Notes under the pieces: generated by a model
Seen by the model: the letters and a program-made list of their open reading frames with translations, nothing else
What the model was told of the DNA's origin: nothing
Database searches by the model: none
Shown here: piece by piece, positions 1 through 12,600 of the stretch
Layout: every line of letters begins with the position of its first letter
Position numbering within the stretch: the first letter of the stretch is position 1
Translations under genes and position numbers: made by a program
Assembly: GCA_022495005.1 (NCBI GenBank)
Contig: JAGYXB010000797.1
Span: 1,612,001-1,676,000 of the forward strand
Length of the DNA: 64,000 bases
From: Rhyacophila brunnea
Taxonomy: Eukaryota; Arthropoda; Insecta; Trichoptera; Rhyacophilidae
Reading direction: 5' to 3'

Positions 1-380
1 TGTTGATATGTCTGACGTGTCAATACAAAGTTCTTGTATTCGGCTCATTACCGACTAGATGGCGCTGGTTCGGCTTTATCCGCTTGGGTTCGGCTGTAAC
101 TGGCAGCACAAACATATCCGAATTTGATCGACATGTCTACCAACTTAAATTTTTGCCGTATTACGAATTGGAGATGGCCACCAATAATTGTTTTCTGTAT
201 GGAATGCCTTCCGCGTTAATTTGGACGAATAGAAATAACGGAAACATCCTAAAGTGATAACCGTTAAGAATAGACCTGCAGATTATCAAAATATGCATAT
301 TTTTAAGATTTTGGTGCTTTCTGAGAAAATGGCCGACTTTTTATACCATGGAAAACCGCCCCTGGTAGAGTAGAGGCTAT
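1..380. other. Gene-free AT-rich flank before the lipase gene
   Basis: No convincing coding exon is visible. About 70 bases near 220-290 resemble 50920-50990 (both contain a run like 'cgaatagaaataacgg' followed by a similar tail), so this end is probably part of an interspersed repeat. The open frame at 3-257 has no recognisable motif. Confidence 0.4.
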
Positions 381-382
381 AT

Positions 383-390
383 TTATAAAA
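383..390 (+). promoter_or_regulatory. Candidate TATA box for the lipase gene
   Basis: TTATAAAA lies about 150 bases upstream of the ATG at 542. That leaves room for a transcription start near 410-425 and a 5' leader of about 120 bases. In such AT-rich DNA the motif can occur by chance; only its position relative to a signal-peptide exon favours it. Confidence 0.3.
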
Positions 391-541
391 ATGTGCCTAA
401 TCTATTAAATTATAACTCTGAATCAAATACACTGTGAACAACATTATTTTCTAGATACAAGCGACGAACAAAGAAGGCCACTCTAGCAAATCTGTGAATT
501 ACCTACTAAATTGTATTTCTTTATATCGGAGGTCGACAACA

Positions 542-632
542 ATGGGTAAACAATTATTCCATATTATCCTTTGTGGAATAGCGGTGATGATGATAACTAT
601 CCCTGCCGGATCAGCGATAGAGCCGACAGGAG
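542..632 (+). CDS. Lipase exon 1 (signal peptide)
   Basis: Encodes a short basic start (MGKQ), a hydrophobic core and a likely cleavage after PAGSA. The donor is AG|GTATGT at 633, leaving one base of a split codon. An in-frame GTG at 494 upstream is not a plausible start; the ATG at 542 directly precedes the hydrophobic segment. Confidence 0.85.
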
Positions 633-3600
633 GTATGTATAAAGATTACCTAGAATTTTGCGTTATCAGTTCAGTATTAGTACCGACTATTGTCTATATT
701 AGAATGTTTAATTGATTATCTAAGCAAACACGAATAAAAAAAATGTTTTGTACATTGGCGATCTTGTTGATTTTGCAGAACAATCGATGAAGAAATTGTG
801 AATAAACACGGAAAGCGTGTTACAATTTTGATAATATATTAAAATATTCTATGACTGCATAAAGTATTTTTATTACATAAAATAATATTCTTTTAAACCT
901 CTCGCTCTGATGTTTTAGAATATAGTCATATTTCAGTACATCCATGGGCACTGGTGTTAAGATTTTTTATAGTTATTAATTTTTAAACGCATTTATAAAA
1001 CCATTAGTATAATTTATGTTGACATTATTATAGTGAAATATTTATGATAAAAAATTATATTGATAATCTCTGTGATCCCAAATTAGACAAGAATTAGGCA
1101 TTTTATTATTCAAAAAATGGGCAAGATTGACACATTTGAGGATAATTCTAAAGATACTCATTATAAGCTATGTATTTGACCATTCAAGTGTGATTAACAT
1201 CCTACGAATAATGATTGCTTTATAATAATTATTGGCCTAAGAATAAGGTAGTGTTTTTTTGAAATACGCCATTTCTTTTGGCATTTCCTAGTGGTTAAGC
1301 TATAACATACGGCCGTAGCCATAAATTGACAAACTATAATTGAAGTAGGGAGTAAAATTATTTTAACGCGCGTGTTTTAACATGTGCCTAAGCGATTTTT
1401 TAAACGGTATTCGGATTCGTCGAAATCTCAATTGAACATCATAATTTCATAAGATATATTTACATAATTCACTTCCTAATAACTCGTAGGTGAGCACTCT
1501 TAGTTATAGCTTCAGTTCAGGTCTTTATCTCTACACCCAAAGTGCGTAGTATGTGGGTATGGTGTCCGAAAAAGTGCTATGGCCCACGGTTAAAGCGACT
1601 AGAAATTATAAGTAGTAGGTGGGATAAATGTGAAAGTCATACTAAATCCCATACTAAAGCTGACATGAAAAGTAGGTATTAAAAATAAATACCTCTTATG
1701 GATATTTTTTTCAAAATCGATAATCCCCCCCCCCCCTCCAATATTATTGTATGCGAATACGTAGGTATTCGTTAATTTATTAAAACACTTTAAAATGTAA
1801 ATAATATTATCAACAAAAATAAATGTAAGCCGAAAATTGTATGTTTCGTATTTTTCCGCTAGTTGCCTCTGGTATGTGAAGTTTAATTCACCTTAAGATC
1901 TAAAACGATCGTGGCTAGGCGATGCGCGGATTATACAAATGACGAGTGCCGAACGAAATATAATTTGTCATATAAATCCAACATGAGTCCATTTAATGTT
2001 CTATTAGTAACAATAATAATATGTTCATTGACATGTTTTCTTTTTCAAGTAAATGGTTAAACGTTTTTTAGTCATCTTTACACGATTTAAGATTAATACC
2101 CCCGTTGCCATCACGAAACAAATTGACGTGTTCACAGCTCGACGTTCACTTTCCGATTGCCAGCGAGTTTTTTTTTTTAAATTTCGTCGCACCTATAAAT
2201 AGTTGAAAATTATTTGCCGTTTCACTGAACTACCGTCTTAATATCGAAAAGCAGAAAATTCGACCACTTAAAAAATAGAAAAAATTATGAAAATAAACGG
2301 TGATAAAAAATATATAAGTATTATTATGTTTTAATGCAGCGGAAAAAACATTTAATATTCAAAATTCCAAGGTCTGTCAATATTAATTCATTATCCTTGA
2401 AAATTTTAGCAAACAGGTGTTTCGTGTCTATACAACATCTATACAATATTTTTAAAAAAATCAAGCTGAATCTATATATTAAGTAACTAGCTGACCCAGC
2501 GAACTTCGTACCGCCTCAGAATCAATAATCTTGTGTTAACTTATTAGCTGAATTAAAATACTCAAAATGAATTAAGTTCAATAAATCTGCAAAAATCAAA
2601 TCAAAATGAAATATATTACATAGTTTTAGTAGGTTCAGATTTCGAAGCATGATAACTACCAAGTTAATCTTCAGTTGTAAATTGTGCGGTGGCAAGCCAG
2701 GCAGATCCAATAAGTTTAAAAATTCAGTTCGATAGTTGGTTGCTTCTTCTTCGTTTATTATACAGTCGATAGATTTGAAGGAATGCATTAGACCAACGAT
2801 TTGATTTTGAATTGTGGAGTTTAAGTGATCCACATCTTTGTTCTTTGCCGCAAAAATTGCTCGTTCACTCAACCAATTGTGATTTTTGTAGTTTCTTCAC
2901 ATAGCGCTACAGAGTCTATGATTTGAGGCAAGCGTTCATTTCATCGGCAGCGGTCGATCTTGGAATGACTGGTAGTGTTTGGCAGAAACCCTGCCAGATA
3001 GTAGAATCATTGCGCCACCAAAACATCTTGAGTAATTGCGCAGATCTTTCATAGTTCGATTGAGTGCTGCCAATGCGCATTTGTGCGCCATTGTGCATTC
3101 ATCCCAGGTGATGATTTTACTTGCTACCAAAACTTTGGCCATTGCTGAGTGTTTCGCAATACTGCTTGTCGGTGTTTCAGTCGTTTGAAGGTTTAACGGC
3201 AATTTCAACGCTGAATGAGCCGTTCGGCATCCTTCTAAAAACGTGGCCGCTATCCCAGAAGAAGCAACTGCTACAGAAATTTCGGATCTCGCACGAACAG
3301 TGGCCAAAATCAATGTCATGAGAAATGTCTTCCCAGTTCCACCAAGCGCATCGAGGAAAAATAAACCACCATTTCCATCATCAATTGCCTTCATTAACGT
3401 ATCGTACACTTTCTTCTGTTTGGGGTTCAACATTGGTAGATTCGATCGAACCGATAGGTTCAATGCATCTTGATCATATTCACGTTCACGTTCCAATTCT
3501 CGATTAAAAGCGTCATTCATTCCACGATCAGGCGTTGGCATTCCTAACTTGACTAAAAAACTGCCGCACATGAGATAACACATGTCTTCGATCAAAAGCA

Positions 3601-6600
3601 AAGCCTGGTTATGTATTTCCTCATTCACTTCGAGATCGGGATTCTCTGAACTGACACAAATTCGATGTAAAATGTCTTCTGACATGTCATTCTTGTACTT
3701 GTTCCACAGCTCATGTGGATTTGATGGGAAGCATGTCAAAATAATGATAGCAAATAATGTGCGTATCTGACTTGGAGATGCAGAAACAAATGCTTTAGCG
3801 ATTGTCATGTCCCAATGAGTATAATTTTCAAGCAAATTGAGCTTTTGACATGCAGCACGAAATGTTGGGCACACTACACCATTGACAGTTCAAAGTGATT
3901 CAAATGATGTCGGCCTACGAACATTTACCAGCAACAACCGCAAGTAGAATCATTCGCCATTCTTCGGATGAACTGTGTAAATGCGACCAAAAACATCAGT
4001 AGAATGCACATCCGGATGATCAAGAACCGCGCCGCCTTGCTTCCGACGTTGAAATTTCTTCGATGAAGCGTTCCAAGTGTAATAACGTGGCATCTTAGAG
4101 TAGAACAACGTTCGTGCAAACGGATCGCTTTGTCAAATCGAAAATAAACTGGTCAATGTTGGCGCTGGAGATATTTCAGCACGTTGAGCAACATTCGATG
4201 TGTTGAAATAAACTTGTTGACCATTCTCCAGATGCACCGCCAAATGTACAGCAGTGGGATGACGTTCATGAATGGGGAATGAGAGAATACGCCAAATTGC
4301 TTCATTGCAGCTCACATATCGACCAACTTGATAGTGCGTGATTTCATCGTTGGTATTGGGAGTTTGAACGCCAAAACTACAATATCGCTGCCTTTGGTGA
4401 CATATTTTCAGATGTATTTGATGGACTTCACTGAATTGCAAAACTCCACGTTGCAATGCGCCTTGAATGTTTTGGAAAAAAAGTGGCGAATACGGAACAA
4501 TCCAAGTGTTGTCGACCACGATATCGTTTCACTTCATTTTCGTTGTGATAGTTCTACCGTTATCATTGGGTGATCGACGCCGATACAGTGGATAACCATC
4601 ATTGGCAGTGATAGTCTCCGCCGTTAAACTTCATGGATAACGCTTGGAACACTTGCCGTCGACCATGCACGGTGATTGGGGTTGATGGCGCCACACTGTC
4701 CATGAATCATGTAAGTAATTACAACATCATGCAGGTCTGGATCGGTTTCGGGATCAGGAATCTCGGCACATATGATGTCATCTATTTGGTCTGGTCGAAT
4801 TCTTTCGACTAACCAAATAAGAATGTGTGCATGCGGCAAGCCTCGTTTTTGCCATTCAATTGAGTACATCCAGCATCGAGTATCCCCAAAGACGCGATGC
4901 TTAACAACTTGTTGTCAGGTGCGAGAACGAACAAAGCGGATGGTTTGCCGACACGTGAACATGCTACGTACAATTGACCGTGAGAGAAACATTCATTTTC
5001 TAGATTCAGGCCACAGACACTCAAGGATTGGCCTTGTGATTTGTTGATCGTCATGGCGAATGCAAGACGAATCGGAAATTGAATTCGTTTAAACTCGAAT
5101 GGCATATCGGTTGGGATCATCGGAATTCTCGGAATGAGAACTTCCTCACCTTTGAACATTCCTTTGATTATCGTCGCGTAAATCACATTGCCCATAAGAT
5201 TTCTCACCACCAAACGCGTTCCGTTACATAGTTTTGGTTGGTTCAGATTTCGAAGCATGATGATTACCGAACCAACTTTCAGTTGTAAATTATGCGGTGG
5301 CAAGCCAGGCAGATCCAATGAGTTTAAAAATTCAGTCGGATAGTTGGTTGCTTCGTCTTCGTTTGTTACACTGTCGATAGATTTAAAGTAATGCAGTGGA
5401 CCAACGATTTGATTTTGAATTGTGAAGTTTAAGTGATCTACATCTTTGTTCTTTGCCGCAAGAATTGCTCGTTCACTCAACCAATTGCAATTTTTATGGT
5501 TAGCAATGATGTTCGGGAACACTTTGTCGATGAGGTCGTCCTTCGTTGAGACGAAATTGCAAAAATTCTGCGCAAAAGAAATCAATCCGTTTGATTCGTC
5601 GACAGGAACACGGCCGTTACCGATAGTCAGCAATTGTTTGGAGATTGTTTAGCAATGCAACTCGCATGTTTAGCGTTAGCTGAAGTTTCTTCATATAGCG
5701 CCACAGAGTCGATGATTTGAGGCAAGCGTTTATTTCATCGGCAGCGGTCGATCTTGGAATGACTGGTAGTGTTTGGCGGAAATCGCCAGATAGTAGAATC
5801 ATTGCGCCTCCAAAACATCTCGAGTCATTGCGCAGATCTTTCATAGTTCGATCGAGTGCTTCCAACGCGCGTTTATGCGCCATTGTGCATTCATCCCAGG
5901 TGATGATTTTACTTGCTACCAAAACTTTGGCCATTGCTGAGTGTTTCGCAATGTTGCATGTCGGTTTTTCAGTCGTTTGAAGATTTAACGGCAATTTCAA
6001 CGCTGAATGAGCCGTTCGGCATCCTTCTAGCAACGTGGCCGCTATCCCAGAAGAAGCAACTGCTACAGCAATTTCGGATCTCGCACGAACAGTGGCCAAA
6101 ATCAATGACATGAGGAATGTCTTCCCAGTTCCACCGGGTGCATCGAGGAAAAATAAGCCACCATTTCCATCATCAATTGCCTTCATTAACGTATCGTAGA
6201 CTTCCTTCTGTTGGGGGTTCAACAGTGGTACATTCGTTCAAACTGATTGGTTCAATGCATCTCGATCATATTCACGTTCACGTTCCAATTCTCGATTGAA
6301 AGCGTCGTTCATTCCATGATGTGGCGTTGGCATGCCTAACTTGACTAACAAACTGCCGCATATGAGGTAACACATGTCTTCGATCAAAAGCAAAGCCTGG
6401 TTATGAATCTCCTCATTCACTTCGAGATCGGGATTCCCTGAACTCACACGAATTCGGTGTAAAATGTCTTCTGACATGTCATCCTTGTACTTGTTCCACA
6501 GTTCAGGTGGATTCGATGGGAAGCATGTCGAAATAATGATAGCAAATAATGTGCGTATCTGACTTGGAGATGCAGAAACAATTGCTTCAGCGATTGTCAT

Positions 6601-9600
6601 GTCCCAATGAGTATCGTTTTCAAGTAAATTAAGCTGTTGACATGCAGCACGAAATGTTGGGCACACTACACCGTTGACTGTTCGAAGTGATTCAAATGAT
6701 GTTGGCCCACGAACATTCACCAGCAACAACCGCAAGTAGAAGCATTCGTCATTCTTCGGATGAACTGTGTAAATGCGACCAAGAGCATCAGTAGAACGCA
6801 CATCCGGATGATCAGGAACTGCATCGCCTTGCTTCCGACGCTGAAATTTCTTCGATGAAGCATCCAAGTGTAATAACGTTGGCATCTCAGAGTAGAGCAA
6901 CGTTCGTGCAAACGGATCGCTTTGGCAAATCGAAAAGAAACTGGTCAATGTTGTCGCTGGAGGTGTTTCAGCACGTTGAGCAACATTCGATGTGTTGAAA
7001 TAAACTCGTTGACCATTCTCCAGATGCACCGCCAAATGTACAACAGTGGGATGACGTTCATGAATAGGGAATGAGAAAATACGCCAAATCGCAAAAACAG
7101 TGGATAACCATCGTTGGCAGTGATAGTCTCCGCCGTCAAATTTCGTGGATAACGCTTTGAACAATTGCCGTCGACCATGCACGGTGATTGGGGGTTGATG
7201 GCGCCACACGGTCCGTGAATCATGTTAGTAATTACAACATCATGCAGGTCTGGATCGGTTTCGGGATCAGGAATCTCGGCACATATGATGTCATCTATTT
7301 GGTCTGGTCGAATTCTTTCGACTAACCAAATAAGAATGTGTGCATGCGGCAAGCCTCGTTTTTGCCATTCAATTGAGTACATCCAGCATCGAGTATCCCC
7401 AAAGACGCGATGCTTAACAATGTAGTTAATCAGCGACAGGATTTTTTGTTTGAAGACACGTGCGGTGATGTCGTGCCGATCACTTGATGTTTGTCCGGGG
7501 AGCAGTAGTTGAACAATTTCTATCCATTTCCGATTGCATGTAAAGGTGATAAATAGGTCTGGACGACCGTAATGACGAACATATGTCATTGCATCTTGCG
7601 CATATTCATGCATATGACGTGGGCTGCCAATGTACGTCGCTGGTAGAATAGTCAATCGACCAACATTAGCTGCATCTCCTTCGGTGCTGATTGCATCGCG
7701 TAAATGAATATACTCCTCCGAACGCAGTTTGGCTTGGTTCAACCGAATGAAAGTGAAGCGCTCCGTCTCGATTTTGACGTACATGTCGACGCAATATTGC
7801 TGAAGCAATCGACGAAATCGCAGCAAATAGTTGTCAGCATTTTGACAAATCATCAAACGATATGCGTAATAATTCATCGAGCTCACCTTCTTGGTTTCCA
7901 CACCTGAAATGAAATCAGTGAAATTAGTGAAATTATTGTCATGTTGAAATGAAAATTATGATATCGATACTCACCGTTCAATGGATTTATCATCTTGAAA
8001 TGAAATCATTGAAATTAGTGAAATTATTGTCATGTTGAAATGAAAATTATGAAATCGATACTCACCGTTCAATGGATTTATCATCTTGATATTAAAGTGA
8101 TATCCATCGTCTCCTTGCCAAAACATCAGCGGGTATTGCAATGCATCGTATGAACGGTGTGTTTCGTATATTCTTTGCAGTTGTCCAGTGTCGCGACGTG
8201 TAAGTACAATATTGCGCGTTTCCAAGTTTTCACCGATAATCGCAATTGCGACTTCATCTATTGTTGGAGCGTTAAATTGGCGTTCGTGTGTTCCAGCGGG
8301 TCGTTTATCCGCTCTGATCACAACTTTGTAGTCATCACTTGGTATGCGATCCAAAGCAGTTTTGAACAACCGAACCAATGCATGATGTTCATGAAGTAGT
8401 TGCTGCAGATCTTGAAGAATTGCTCTTTTCATTGCCGTATTGATCGTTTGACGCCGATCAAGTTGTTCGTCCATATTGCCCATGAAGTAAATTTGGATGA
8501 ATTTATGATGTGCGTCTTCAAGCGGTTGCAATGATCCAATTCGATGGTGAATTTGGCCTTGGATCTGTAAAGTCGAAAGCGAAGTGAGAATTACTGATTT
8601 ATGATCACCAAAAGAAAATGAACGTTTATTCTCTCGAGCAGAAATTACCTTGAATGTTGGATTGAATCCGCGTTCTTCAATAATGTCTGCTCCAAATGAA
8701 GTCATTTGGAAACATCCGTTGTATCTTTGAGTGTTTGATAGAAAATGTCGTGATTCTGGTGTTTCGCCACGAAGCAATGAATGCAATGGCTCAGGTGGCG
8801 GAGGCAATAATGGCAATTTCACCTTGCCACTGAGACAGCACAATCCAGGCGTTTCTCCATCGAACTTCAATGCACCGCAATGGTCACACACAACCTCCAT
8901 TGGGCCTATTCGAACAAAAACATGCGAGCTATAATCAATTGTGCAATCGTATTGAAACGTTACTCGATTCAAATCAACACTTGAAGCATTTCTTCTTGCG
9001 CGTCGAAGATTATCACGTTGTTGATCTGTGCGATATTCTCGACGATTTCTCATTGCCAATTGAGCCGTTTGACGTAATACCACTCTTTGTTCTTGTGTTT
9101 GTGAATCGCGAAGTCGAGCCATATTAACGCGGCGCTCTTCTCGTGCGATTTCTTGCTCATCTTCAGTGGATTGATAAACAATATTCCGAAGTCTAATTGC
9201 ATTACGGCTTCGTTGTGAAAGATTAGATCTTCTGGCTCGTGGCATTGTAAATAACACTGAAAAATTAATCACACAATTCAAAATTACATAATGAAGCAAT
9301 TATAGATGCGCAAACAATCACAAATTTCAAAACCTCACAAAGTGAACATCTTCGAAGGCAACTTACCGTTTGAAAATCACGATCGAAATAGCTATTTGTG
9401 CACCTAGCTGGTAATGATTATTCACGGAGATCGATTGTCGAATCAAGTCCGAAGGGCGAATTTTGAAATTGGTAGGTAAATAATGAGTAATACCAACGAT
9501 AAGATCATGTGACGTTAAATTCAATCGAACGAAAATTTTGGGATGTTTGCATTCGTTTGATTTATTTGATAGACGCAGTCGGAGAAGCAAAGGAGATTCA

Positions 9601-12600
9601 GGCAGGACTACTTCCTCACAAATTCGCCGGGATCTACAATAATTACTGCTATATACTACGAAAGTCTTTCGGGATTATCTGAGGCTAAACTAAATCAACT
9701 GTCAAAAGATAATGCAACACAACGCCATGTTCATTCTTTTGTTTCTATGTTTGTTTCTTGTTTATTGTTTCTGTCATGTATCAGAGTTGGCGTTGTATAC
9801 TGATTTAATTTTTTTGTGATTTTCTTTTATTTTCGAATGCGCGAGATTTATTGTTCAAAATGTCAAAATGTATGAGACAATTTATTTTATTTATAATTTT
9901 TCTTTTCTGTGAATTTTTCCGATGTTTTAATAGTTATTCTGCTATTCCTGGTGGAGACAAATCCAACAAATCAAAGATCGTAAAAATCGGTCCAGCCGTT
10001 CTCGAGTTATAAATGGTGTAACTAACCCGACTTTGTTTTATATATAGATATAGATATATAGCAATGGTATGTATGCCTAAATAGTGATGTCAATGACATT
10101 TTTGTAGTGATGCCATAAGTTTTTTAATGTAGTAGGCATACCTATAATATATACCGAAAATCCTAAATTGTTTTGGAATTACGTAAAATCATTTAGAAGA
10201 GATGGTGGGTTTACCGATAGGATGACTTGGAAGGGCGAAGAGGTGACCGGGCATGGAGTGGCGGAAGCATTTGCTGGTCATTTCAAGTCTGTCTACGAAA
10301 GTAGTATTCCAAATCTGGATGTTGCCTCAACTTCAGGAAAACCGTCATGTGGTGCCCAATCCGTCGATATTTTTTCAATTAATGAGGGCGATGTACTTAG
10401 GTTTATTAAAAAACTAAAGAATACTCGCTCTTTGGGATCTGATTATGTTCCTACATTTTTTTAAAGGGTTGTATTGACTTTGTCAAAGGCCCGCTATCAT
10501 ATATATTTAATCTCGCAATGGAGACAAGTATCTTTCCGGAAACGTGGAAGATGTCGAAGGTTACTCTAATCTATAAGAGTGGTACAGAGTCATCAGTGGA
10601 GAATTACAGGCCGGTAGCTGTTCTCTCTACACCAGCAAAAGTTCTTGAGATGATCATGCACAACATGATTTCTCCAAAAATTGAGTCATTTATAATAAAT
10701 GAACAACATGGATTTAGAACAGGCCGATCAACGAAAACTAACCTGATGGTATTTACCGATTATGTGTCATCGGCACTGGATAGAGGCCACCAGGTTGACT
10801 GTTCTTACAATGACTTCTCGAAAGCATTTGACAAAGTCGATCATGACATCCTGGTGGAAAAACTCAAACTTATTGGATTATCGGATCGATTTTTGAAGCT
10901 ATTCGGGAGTTATTTTAGAAACCGTCAACAATACGTATCGTACGGCCTTTATCAGTCACAGACCTTTTACGCATTTTCTGGTGTCCCCCAGGGCTCAAAC
11001 TTAGGGCCGTTGTTGTTCACGATTTTTATAAATGACATGGCATTGGTAATAAAAAAAGCTATGTTTTTGTTGTTCGCTGATGACTTGAAACTCTTTTTGG
11101 AAGTTGTCACCTTGGACAATTGTCGTCAGCTCCAACTTGATAATATATTAAATTGGAGTAGGCGTAACAAACTAGAATTGAATATTGATAAACGCAATCT
11201 TTTATCGTTTACCAGAGCCTCAAAAGTTTTGTTTTTCCAATACTCGATGCATGGCAGAGTTCTGTCACGAATATCATCTGTAAGGGATCTTGGCATTACG
11301 TTTGAGAGTAAACTGACATTTATTAGCCATATAGTTACCATTTTTAACAAAGCGCTTAAAATGTTGGGCTTCGTCATACGTACTTCCTGGGTCTTTTCAG
11401 ATGTTACTTGAGAGTGAGTTTGCCACTATCGTTCTACTGCGCAGGCGCAGGTAGAAAAAATCCTACTGTCGTATGAAAATTCAGAAGCTTTCAAACTTTT
11501 TTTATGTATGTGTCCGCGATAATACTTACTGTCAAGAATAAATCCATGCACAAATAAACGGGCTATTAGACCCAGTGGGACCCAGTTGGATCATAAATAA
11601 TTGATTTAGAGAACTCGCTCGCAAAGGACTGTGATAATATAATAATGTATTCGAATAGAACTTGCTTCACGAATTCTCAAGCCTTTTTTTATATTTGACG
11701 TCGAATAAAAAATAATTTATTTAATAATCTATAAGTACATCTATTTAATATTTACAGACTATTGTCCTCGCCTTACCTTTTATGGAAAACCTTCGGATAC
11801 GTTTGACACGAAGGTACCTGAATCCAAAGATGTATTTATGGTTCTTTATACTAAAGATGGCAAAAAGGTATCCCTAAATGTTATAAATATAATTCAACCT
11901 TTTGATATATTTAGTTTTGTAATACTCGTATTATAACATTGGCTTCGCATTTACCTGCGTGCGACTCTTCCCGCTGTAGTCTGAGAAACATTCAGAAACA
12001 AATCTAGATCAGTACTTCTCATATAGGCTCAAAAAACTTGAAACTTTGTAACTGTGGGTGCACAGCAGTGGCGAAGGGTGGAGATCCGCCATAAATGGTG
12101 CACATTAAAGTTTGTCAGTCATACGTATTTGTTTTCATTGTAATAAGACTATAATTTACAGATGGCGTTAGTTAGTTTCTAAAATTCAATTGAACCTTGC
12201 GAAACGAAGCCATAATAGATAGTCAAAAAATACTCGTCTATCTATAAAATATCTTAATCTATGCAATTAAATCATTAATAACTTTAGATATTTTGTAGAT
12301 AGAAATAATATTGATATAGAAAAAGATGTAAGCCACTTGCTTAACTTACTAAGGCCATACTCTGACTCCAAACACAAATTGCAAAACAATATGTGTATTT
12401 GCCAGATCCAGGATTCGAACCTGGGACCCACGGCATTATAAGCAAACTCGCAAGCCACTCGGCTATCGTTGGAGTCAGCAAGCAAAATCAATAAAATGTT
12501 TGCAATTTTGCAAATTATATTTTGTGTGAATATTTTATGAAGTAGTTCTCTGTGGTGGACAAAGTATGCTTAAAATATAGTGCCATACAATAACATTTTA

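Larger units (their letters stand above)
2487..10048 (-). mobile_element. Helitron locus (two overlapping broken copies)
   Basis: Minus-strand rolling-circle transposon. The 5' end near 10048 reads TCTATATATAAAACAAAG, a common insect Helitron start. The 3' end at 2487 reads GGGTCAGCTAG followed by T, matching the CTRR-T rule. It encodes a HUH Rep domain (PHAHIL) and a PIF1-type helicase (GGTGKT). Copy B (about 4907-10048) holds the 5' portion and most of the helicase; copy A (2487-about 4907) begins inside the Rep domain. The join at about 4907 falls at a short shared 'aacaa'. Both copies carry stops, frameshifts and deletions, so the locus is not autonomous. It lies in lipase intron 1, antisense to the gene. 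Confidence 0.85.

Noticed and set aside
494..541. Lipase start upstream of 542
   Set aside because: The in-frame codon at 494 is GTG, and the 16 extra residues would precede the signal peptide. The ATG at 542 begins the hydrophobic segment directly.
3121..4573. Plus-strand open frames across the Helitron (for example 3121, 3243, 4328, 5446, 7222, 8731)
   Set aside because: They are antisense shadows of the minus-strand Rep-helicase frames and match no family.
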